From B1SED10-16 sp046498365 (GTDB lineage Bacteria > Desulfobacterota > Desulfobacteria > Desulfobacterales > Desulfosalsimonadaceae): a stretch of DNA of 10,288 nucleotides. Made by a program: the position numbers and the translations under genes. The stretch is from assembly GCA_046498365.1 (NCBI GenBank), contig JAWOAV010000097.1, positions 1-10,288 of the forward strand, read 5' to 3'. This document shows, piece after piece, positions 1-5,844 of this stretch. The notes under the pieces were generated by a model. It did not search any database, was not told the origin of the DNA, and saw nothing but the letters and a program-made list of their open reading frames with translations. Within the stretch, counting starts at the first letter, position 1, and the number at the start of each line of letters is the position of its first letter.

Positions 1-216
1 CGAATAGGTACTCCTGTTTTCAAAGCCCGCGACCGCGATCAATTCTTTCTGCAAGGGCGGCGCCGGCAGCTGTGACCAGTCGATCTGCGGGCTTTTTGAA
101 GCATCCGCCCGGCCGGCTTCATCCGGCTGGACCTTTGCCCCTGAACAGGCGCTGCATGTCAGAATAAAAAGCAGCAAGAACCCGATGGCAAACCGTTTAT
201 ATAATTGCCGTTTCAC
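1..216 (-). CDS. CsgG/HfaB-like lipoprotein, N-terminal part (cut by window edge)
   Basis: Only the first 72 codons are inside the window; the gene continues beyond position 1. I chose the GTG at 216-214 because a Shine-Dalgarno-like AGGGGG lies at 225-230, eight bases upstream, and because translation gives a basic start (VKRQLYKR), a hydrophobic stretch (FAIGFLLLFIL) and a cysteine after TCSA, which reads as a lipobox. A Pro/Ala-rich linker follows, then ELIAVAGFENRSTYS, which resembles the first strand of CsgG/HfaB-family outer-membrane lipoproteins, where 'IAV..FEN.S' is common. CsgG proteins form secretion channels or envelope assemblies; which applies here cannot be told from 72 residues. 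The gene starts 44 bases after the stop of the exported caspase gene and is probably the last visible member of the same operon. The lipoprotein call is firm; the family call is moderate and inferred from one short motif. Confidence 0.6.
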   Translation of the reverse strand, partial: MKRQLYKRFAIGFLLLFILTCSACSGAKVQPDEAGRADASKSPQIDWSQLPAPPLQKELIAVAGFENRSTYS

Positions 217-224
217 ACCACATT

Positions 225-230
225 CCCCCT
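225..230 (-). promoter_or_regulatory. Ribosome binding site deciding a GTG start
   Basis: On the minus strand AGGGGG lies eight bases before GTG 216-214. An ATG a few bases upstream, in another frame, reaches a stop after eight codons, so the GTG is preferred. Confidence 0.5.
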
Positions 231-260
231 TTTTTGTATTCGGGCTGCCCGCCCGCCCGG

Positions 261-2309
261 TTAATTGCCCATCAACACCAGCGGCATATCCGTTCCGCTG
301 ACCTTCAGATATGGATGTTGACTCCCCCCGGTCAGCCGGGGTACGGTCCGCGAGACGAATTGAAAAAGTTCGTTTAATGACACGACCGCATCGTTATCGT
401 AATTCGCCTCCCCCCGCATCCCGGTAATCAATGCATAGGTAAATACGCCATGACCCGAATTGGGATCATCCAGCTGAAATTCTTCCCCTTCGATGGAAAC
501 CTCCCCCGCCTTGGAGGACGACAACACATACAACCCCGATGCCGCCTGAAGCGTTTCAGCCAGGTTTTCCGGGGACATGCCCGACCGGAGCCCCACCTCC
601 ATGGCCCCGGAATGGCAGGTATCCATGGCGATGACCACTTTGTTGACATTTTTGGACAGGATTTTAACGGCCTCTTCAAAATCCGACATCCGCAGCCCTC
701 TGGATACGATGTTGTTATGATCGGCATTGGAGGGGATGAAATAATACGAACCGGTTTGCCGGTGCTTGATGCCGTGGCCGGCGACAAAAATAAATACGAC
801 ATCATCCGGTCCGGCCTGCCCCAGATGCGAAGCAAAGTTTTCAATAATGGCATCCCGGGTAACGGCCCGATCCGTGAGCACCTTGAAATTGACTTCGGAA
901 AACAATCCCCTCCCCTGGTTTTCAAAAAAATGGGCGATAGCGGCGGCATCTGCAGCGGCGTATTTTAAATCAAGGGTGCTGCTGCTGTATTGGGACACGC
1001 CAATGGCCAAGCCCCACAGGACCGGTGCATTCGCGGGGGCTGGTGCTCCGGCTTCGCCGGCCTGTGGCACAAGGCTGCGCTGCCCCCTCTCTACGTGGAA
1101 TTCCTTTCTGGCGATGTTGCCAAATATGTCCGCGGCCACAACCCGGATTGGCGTCTTTTCTCCGGCAAGAGGGATATCCGCTTCAAAATGGCCGTTTTCG
1201 TCCGTTGCAACGGGGTTGTCGTTGATCGTAACATACTGCACGCCGATGCTGTCTTTGGCTCTTCCCTTTACGATCAGGCTTGACAGCGGATCGGTAACGA
1301 CCGTGGTGAAGCCCCGGGCAATCATCGGTTCGGTGATAATAATATCCGGAGGATTTTTATCGTCCGGCAGGGTCAGGGTGATTTCCTTTTCCACCATCTT
1401 GCCGTCCCTGCTCATGGCGGCCATTTCAAAATGATTATCCCCGGGATCCAGCATGATACCGTATTTGAATTCACCGCCGGCCTGCAGATGAACCGGCTCT
1501 CTGTTGATATTGAAATACTGGATGCCCGTGCCGCTGTGGTCGATAACCATGCCTTCCATTTCAACGGCGCGCTCTTTCTGGGCAATGGCAAACCCGCGGC
1601 CGATTGGCGGATTGATGATGACGATCTGCGGCATGCCGCCTCCTTTCGCAGGCGCAGCATCCGGAGCCACTTCGGCGGTTGTCATTTTTCTTTTCAGATC
1701 CGCAAGGAACCCGCCTTGCTTTTTGGATACGGCAGGGGAAATTTTTGCCGCCAGGGCCGTGGACACTTCAGCGGCCATCTGGTCCAGAGCACTGCTGAAA
1801 AGCGTTTTCGGAGACTTTCCCACAACCGTAAAAACGCCGGAATCAATGTGCAGCACCTCGGCAGACGTTGTTTCATACACCTTGTAGCTGATCGTTGCGA
1901 CCACTTTCTGAAGAATCATCCCCAGGGTATCTTCCTCGGTCGTCTCCACATCCATGTAGCCGCTGAAAATATAGTGGGCCGAATTGGCAATAGCCGCTTT
2001 CCGGATCTGCTTTAGCTCCCCCTGGGAGGCTTTTGCAATTTCCGAAGCCGCCAATTGTCCGGTAGGGACGACATCGCTGCTGGTCATTACCTGGAAGCCC
2101 CTTTCCTGCATCTCTTTTGCCAAGCGGTTTTCCGCGGGGATCAGCCGCCTGTCGAACAATGCACGGGCATCATTTGCGGAAAGGTCTTCCGCATTTTCCG
2201 GGCTGATAAAAACGATCAGTTTCGCGTCTTCTTCAGCAAAACAAACGGAGCCCCATGCCATGAGCAGCGCACATGTTGCAATCATGAAAATAATGGTTTT
2301 TGTCTTCAT
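261..2309 (-). CDS. Exported caspase-like (peptidase C14) protein with two Ig-like domains
   Basis: The product is 682 residues. Residues 1-25 are a classical signal peptide ending CFA, so it acts in the periplasm or outside the cell. Residues 28-190 are a mixed alpha/beta region resembling the CsgG/FlgT/LpoB-type fold (ending in YIFSGYMDV and a long amphipathic helix); this is inference. Residues 227-315 and 321-407 are two similar beta-sandwich units, each opening with an I-x-x-x-x-P-x-x-x-RGF pattern, like glucodextranase-B or other Ig-like domains. Residues 430-665 are a caspase fold: GLAIGVSQY on the first strand, His512 in VAGHG, and Cys565 in MDTCHSG. Both catalytic dyad residues are present, so an active protease is expected, with cleavage probably after a basic residue as in metacaspases (family knowledge, not seen). 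SLNELFQFVSRTV and Q-H-P near the end match the caspase C-terminal pattern. It follows the lipoprotein gene by 59 bases. The RBS (GGGATGG at 2314-2320) is weak. No regulatory signal of its own is visible. Confidence 0.88.
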   Translation of the reverse strand: MKTKTIIFMIATCALLMAWGSVCFAEEDAKLIVFISPENAEDLSANDARALFDRRLIPAENRLAKEMQERGFQVMTSSDVVPTGQLAASEIAKASQGELKQIRKAAIANSAHYIFSGYMDVETTEEDTLGMILQKVVATISYKVYETTSAEVLHIDSGVFTVVGKSPKTLFSSALDQMAAEVSTALAAKISPAVSKKQGGFLADLKRKMTTAEVAPDAAPAKGGGMPQIVIINPPIGRGFAIAQKERAVEMEGMVIDHSGTGIQYFNINREPVHLQAGGEFKYGIMLDPGDNHFEMAAMSRDGKMVEKEITLTLPDDKNPPDIIITEPMIARGFTTVVTDPLSSLIVKGRAKDSIGVQYVTINDNPVATDENGHFEADIPLAGEKTPIRVVAADIFGNIARKEFHVERGQRSLVPQAGEAGAPAPANAPVLWGLAIGVSQYSSSTLDLKYAAADAAAIAHFFENQGRGLFSEVNFKVLTDRAVTRDAIIENFASHLGQAGPDDVVFIFVAGHGIKHRQTGSYYFIPSNADHNNIVSRGLRMSDFEEAVKILSKNVNKVVIAMDTCHSGAMEVGLRSGMSPENLAETLQAASGLYVLSSSKAGEVSIEGEEFQLDDPNSGHGVFTYALITGMRGEANYDNDAVVSLNELFQFVSRTVPRLTGGSQHPYLKVSGTDMPLVLMGN

Positions 2310-2368
2310 TGGTCCATCCCGAGTCTTTTCGGTTTATATAACACTTTCCCGTACGCCGGTTGTCTGGA

Positions 2369-4609
2369 CTAGTGCCCGCCGCGGACGCAGCGATAATCAC
2401 AAAACTGTTTCGATTTATCTAAATAGTCGCCCCAACCTATAATAAAATCAACCGAATAAGCCGTCCCGTTGTTTTCAGGAGAGGATGTCGAACTCCAAAA
2501 ATCATCGATTTCTATACCTCCAAAAAAATCCATGTCTAATGCAGGGTATAAAGATTGATAATCAACCAGCGAATGGAGTTCATTTCGGTTCGGCATGCGC
2601 CAGTCCGCATACCCCGCAAGTTCAAGCACTTCACAAAAATTAAGGGCCTCTTCCCATGTCCACCCATAATATGTTATTCCTTTTTGCCACATGAGTCCGG
2701 TTGACCTGTCTGTTACAGTCTCATTTCCGTTATCCACAAAACGTCCCGTCTGAAAAAAAGCCCCCCGCACGGCGCGCACATGCTGCACCTCTTCTTCATA
2801 ACCAACGGTCTGTCCGGATCCGAAATCGATGACCCATATCCATTCGGAAGGGGAATCCGCACGAGGGGTTGCGGACCAGTAATAGGGACGGGCAACATCC
2901 GGAACATTGGGGAAATAGTCGGTATTCACGGCGGGATCAACATTGTCCGCATGGATAATCGTATAGAGCTCCATAATCGTCGGCAGCCGCCAGTCGTCGT
3001 ATCCGCCGAAAACGTCCTGATTGAGGGCGTTCACAAAAACGGAATCTGCCTCGTTCCAGGTATACCGATCCGTGTTATTGTGTATGGAAGCGTCCGTTGT
3101 TTTTACCTCCCACACCAGACCGGTTACATTGTCCTGTACCATGGCCCATGCGGTCGCATTGTCGGGGAGCGCGCTGCCGGTGTCGTCAAGCTTAGTGTAG
3201 GACGGCGGACGAATCGTATAGTCGGCGTCTTCCCCGAATGTTGTCGTATAGGACGTTGTCTGCCCGGTATCCGGCAATCCGGGAACAATCACCGCAATGG
3301 ATACGGCGGCTTCTCCTTCCAACCCATCGCTGTCGGTTGCAGTCAAGGTGATTTCATGGACTCCCGCGGACAACATACTGACAAAAATTTCCCCGGAGCC
3401 GATTGCACCGTCCCTGTCGGACGTCCAAACCAGTGTTTCTCCCGTCAATTCGCCGTCTTGGGGGTCACTGGCGGCCCCTTCAAAATAAATATTTCCATTA
3501 TTTGTGTGGCGGCTGCCGTCAATGGGCCGCATAATCGTCACTACCGGTGATTCCTGGGTGGGTTCGCTGATGGTTATGGAAATGCTGTCCTCACCCGTAT
3601 TGCTGTCGCTGTCCGTTGCCGTAAGGGTGATGACATGGGTGCCTGTGGAAAGACCGAAAAATGTAAGAAAATTACCACTGCCAAATTCATTGTCAATATC
3701 CGAGGTCCAGACCAATGCTTCTCCAGTCAAATCACCGTCTTCTGCGTCGGTTGCACTTCCAGCAAAATTAACGGCACTCTCCAGTGAATGGACACTTTCA
3801 TCCGGCGGTCCCGTTATAGTTACCACCGGCGGGGCATTGACAGCTTCACTAATTGTAATTGAAATACTGTCCTCACCGGTATTGCTGTCGCCGTCCGTTG
3901 CCGTCAGGGTGATGACATGGATGCCAGGGGAAAGATCGGAAGTGACTAAAGAGGTACCGGTTCCGAACGAATTGTCAATGTCCGAGCGCCATACCAGTGC
4001 ATCTCCGGACAACTCGCCGCCCTGTTCGTCAACGGCCATGCCGGAAAAGGTAATTTCATCGCCAAACATATAAACAGCGCCGTCCTCCGGCGCGGTGATT
4101 TCCACATGAGGGGAAATAATGACGCCATTATCGCTCCCCAGTACAATTACGCCCACCTCATTGTGACCGGATTCGATGGCAACCCCGGTTTTTTCCCCGG
4201 AAAAAAGCATCTCTCCCTCCGGATCCAGGGCGGAGACGGCAAAACGCCGGTCCGTACCGACTTCAATGTTTTCGATGACCCCTTCCCTTGCCTCGCATTC
4301 AAATGCCGCTGAAGCCAGGAGTCGCTCCTGGTCGTCGGTTACTTCCACGGCAATGGTGACCACATTCCTGGTTTCGCACTCGCTGAAAAGATAAGCCCTG
4401 GCGAGCCGCCTGTCTGCATCCGCTGCCATCCCCGCATCTCCGTCACCGGATACAGCCGCTTCCCTGAAGTCATCGCCATCCGGCCATTGAATCTGGAATG
4501 CGGCGGAGCCGTAGGTTTCCGAAGAACCCTCCCCGGAGGATCCGCCGCACCCCGTCATGGAAAAGACAAGAACAAAAGCCCACAGAAAAAGCATCCAATA
4601 GGATTTCAC
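2369..4609 (-). CDS. Lipoprotein with three Ig-like repeats and two DUF1566/Lcl domains
   Basis: The product is 746 residues from GTG 4609. The frame is open 39 codons further upstream, to 4726, but that extension overlaps the preceding gene and would bury the signal peptide. From the GTG, residues 2-20 are hydrophobic and end SMTG before Cys21 (lipobox), followed by Gly-Gly-Ser-Ser, so the protein is a lipoprotein. About residues 35-160 form a beta-rich domain with paired cysteines (SECETR, FECEAR). Then come three tandem Ig/cadherin-like repeats at about 168-256, 262-350 and 355-442, with a 94-residue period between the first two. Each carries SD.D...GSG, HVITLTATD-type and SISITIS-type strands. 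Two DUF1566 (Lcl C-terminal) domains follow at about 489-616 and 625-744, recognised by TGLVW/TGLMW, W..A, DWRLP/DWRMP, YYWSAT/FWSSTS and VRAVRG/CVRGG. Lcl-type domains are known to act as surface ligand-binding or adhesion modules. The likely role is an envelope or surface scaffold, and its place beside the caspase makes it a possible partner or substrate (inference). Confidence 0.85.
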   Translation of the reverse strand: MKSYWMLFLWAFVLVFSMTGCGGSSGEGSSETYGSAAFQIQWPDGDDFREAAVSGDGDAGMAADADRRLARAYLFSECETRNVVTIAVEVTDDQERLLASAAFECEAREGVIENIEVGTDRRFAVSALDPEGEMLFSGEKTGVAIESGHNEVGVIVLGSDNGVIISPHVEITAPEDGAVYMFGDEITFSGMAVDEQGGELSGDALVWRSDIDNSFGTGTSLVTSDLSPGIHVITLTATDGDSNTGEDSISITISEAVNAPPVVTITGPPDESVHSLESAVNFAGSATDAEDGDLTGEALVWTSDIDNEFGSGNFLTFFGLSTGTHVITLTATDSDSNTGEDSISITISEPTQESPVVTIMRPIDGSRHTNNGNIYFEGAASDPQDGELTGETLVWTSDRDGAIGSGEIFVSMLSAGVHEITLTATDSDGLEGEAAVSIAVIVPGLPDTGQTTSYTTTFGEDADYTIRPPSYTKLDDTGSALPDNATAWAMVQDNVTGLVWEVKTTDASIHNNTDRYTWNEADSVFVNALNQDVFGGYDDWRLPTIMELYTIIHADNVDPAVNTDYFPNVPDVARPYYWSATPRADSPSEWIWVIDFGSGQTVGYEEEVQHVRAVRGAFFQTGRFVDNGNETVTDRSTGLMWQKGITYYGWTWEEALNFCEVLELAGYADWRMPNRNELHSLVDYQSLYPALDMDFFGGIEIDDFWSSTSSPENNGTAYSVDFIIGWGDYLDKSKQFCDYRCVRGGH
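3581..3652 (-). repeat. Copy A of DNA repeat inside Ig-like domains of the lipoprotein
   Basis: About 70 bases are nearly identical to 3863-3934 with a constant offset of 282 bases (94 codons). They include a shared core reading cgtccgttgccgt/ctgtccgttgccgt and agggtgatgacatgg. They encode the HVITLTATD..SNTGEDSIS strands of the second Ig-like unit. Confidence 0.75.
3863..3934 (-). repeat. Copy B of DNA repeat inside Ig-like domains of the lipoprotein
   Basis: This is the partner of the copy at 3581-3652, in direct orientation and 282 bases away. It encodes the same strands of the first Ig-like unit. The third unit, around 3300-3352, shares the protein pattern but is clearly more diverged in DNA. 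Confidence 0.75.
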
Positions 4610-4617
4610 GGAAACAA

Positions 4618-4624
4618 CCTCTCC
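4618..4624 (-). promoter_or_regulatory. Ribosome binding site deciding the lipoprotein GTG start
   Basis: GGAGAGG on the minus strand lies eight bases upstream of GTG 4609-4607, the start that places a signal peptide and lipobox at the very N-terminus. The 110-base gap before it holds a possible CAGGCG/CGCCTG stem without a T run, so I do not call a terminator. Confidence 0.7.
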
Positions 4625-4719
4625 TGTTTGCGTTCCTGGTGTCACAGGCGCCGTCGCACTTCGAAGCCGCCTGCACGTAACGGAACGGCTCGTATCATGA
4701 AAACGGATACGCCCAACCG

Positions 4720-5799
4720 CTACCATCGAATTCGCGCAGAGCCGATATCCGGCACAAAAACCGAAAACACAATACTTTCCCCTTCCGCAAGGGAAGCCCT
4801 TTTGGAGGTGCTCCCATCATTGTAAAAATAGGCGCCCCCCCCCAGATCAATGATCACATTACCAACATCCCCGGAAATCGATAATCCCCGTATGGTCAGA
4901 TCATGGGTGCCAACGGGAAGGCCGATTTTCTCATGGATGCCGGAAGCGGCAACGCCCAGGTCCTTCCCCCTGAAAAATGCCTGGAAAGTATCTTCCCGCG
5001 GCAGGTTCTCATCCCCCCAGGAAACACGGGCATTGGGATTGATCCTTTCTTTTCCGCCGCCGCTGTCTCCACCTGCAGCCGCAATAGCACCGGCTCCGGC
5101 AGCGACACCGGCAATCGTTGCCAGGCCAAGTGTCGTATATGTCCCGCCGGTTCCGGTTGCGGTGATACTCCCGGCGCTCTTCGCAGATGCGGCTGCACCG
5201 GTAGCAGGGCTGGAAGAAGCGGCTACGGAATAGATGCCGGCAACCATTCCAAAACGAAGCGAGGATTCGACGGCGTCGATGGTCACCGAATCGGAAAATC
5301 CGTCAACCGTTTCCGGGGGCGTCGGCATCTCCGTATAAATGGCGAGCCTTTCATTCATATCGACTCTCTGCCAGGCCGGCAGGTCTTTTTCTTCTATCGC
5401 TTTTTCTACAAGAAATTCCTGGGTTTTTACCACCTGCTGATTGCGGGTAACCACCAGGAAAAGATATTGGAGCTGGAGGGCATCGTCCGCCGGTGCAGGC
5501 AAAATGGCCCTGTAATTATCCCCGCCGGTGTCCGTCATGGGCACGAAGACATATTCCGCCTGCATATCCCCCTTGAAATAGCAACGAACAAGATCAATTC
5601 CGGAGGGTTCCGTTACCCTGGCATCGATGGCGATCCGGTTTCCGGAAACAAAATACGCGATCGGTTTATGGCTCACTTTCGTGAGAACCTCCGCCGGCCC
5701 GGCACAAAGAGGGGTCGGCGGGAAAAGAAACAGCCCGCATCCCAACAATAAAATAAATAAAACGATCCTATCGGTTCGAAAACGATTTGCGCGGCTCAC
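4720..5799 (-). CDS. Exported protein with Ala/Gly-rich hydrophobic segment, function unknown
   Basis: I do not recognise the family. The product is 359 residues from a GTG at 5799-5797. It opens with a basic patch (RANRFRTDR), a hydrophobic run (IVLFILLLGCGLFLF) and LCA before Gly34, which reads as a signal peptide cut near residue 33. Residues 36-132 look like an Ig-like beta domain (IAIDARVTEPSGI, VRCYFKG, LQYLFLVV). Residues 145-190 are a polar linker. Residues 195-249 are very rich in Ala, Gly, Ser and Thr, and 222-243 (TLGLATIAGVAAGAGAIAAA) is hydrophobic enough for a second membrane segment. Residues 258-359 are a second beta-rich region. A nine-base G tract encodes the glycines near residues 320-322. 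The gene follows the kinase by 45 bases with an AGGAGG only four bases before the start, so translation coupled to the kinase message is likely. It could be a periplasmic partner of the kinase's exported domain; that is inference from position only. Confidence 0.75.
   Translation of the reverse strand: MSRANRFRTDRIVLFILLLGCGLFLFPPTPLCAGPAEVLTKVSHKPIAYFVSGNRIAIDARVTEPSGIDLVRCYFKGDMQAEYVFVPMTDTGGDNYRAILPAPADDALQLQYLFLVVTRNQQVVKTQEFLVEKAIEEKDLPAWQRVDMNERLAIYTEMPTPPETVDGFSDSVTIDAVESSLRFGMVAGIYSVAASSSPATGAAASAKSAGSITATGTGGTYTTLGLATIAGVAAGAGAIAAAGGDSGGGKERINPNARVSWGDENLPREDTFQAFFRGKDLGVAASGIHEKIGLPVGTHDLTIRGLSISGDVGNVIIDLGGGAYFYNDGSTSKRASLAEGESIVFSVFVPDIGSARIRW
4835..4843 (-). repeat. Nine-base C/G homopolymer inside a coding region
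   Basis: A run of nine C on the plus strand (nine G on the coding strand) falls in the glycine codons near residue 320 of the exported Ala/Gly-rich protein. Gain or loss of one base would shift the frame over the last ~38 residues. Confidence 0.9.
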
Positions 5800-5803
5800 A
5801 GCG

Positions 5804-5830
5804 CCTCCTGATTCTTGTTTGCAGAAGAAT
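5804..5830 (-). promoter_or_regulatory. RBS with adjacent small hairpin between kinase and next gene
   Basis: AGGAGG (5804-5809) lies four bases before GTG 5799. Directly upstream, ATTCTT/AAGAAT (5811-5816 and 5825-5830) can pair over an eight-base loop, one base from the RBS. The stem is short and A/T-rich, so it may mean little. There is no T run, so it is not a terminator. Confidence 0.35.
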
Positions 5831-5844
5831 ATGTCCGTAAACGG

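Noticed and set aside
450..2015. Long plus-strand open frames opposite the caspase gene
   Set aside because: They are antisense shadows of a gene with clear signal peptide and catalytic motifs.
4640..4690. CAGGCG/CGCCTG stem as a terminator between the second and third operon genes
   Set aside because: There is a large loop and no T run on the minus strand; not convincing as a rho-independent terminator.
4610..4726. A 39-codon N-terminal extension of the Ig/Lcl lipoprotein
   Set aside because: It overlaps the upstream stop, is Arg/Thr-rich without family resemblance, and would place the lipobox internally. The GTG at 4609 has a good RBS.
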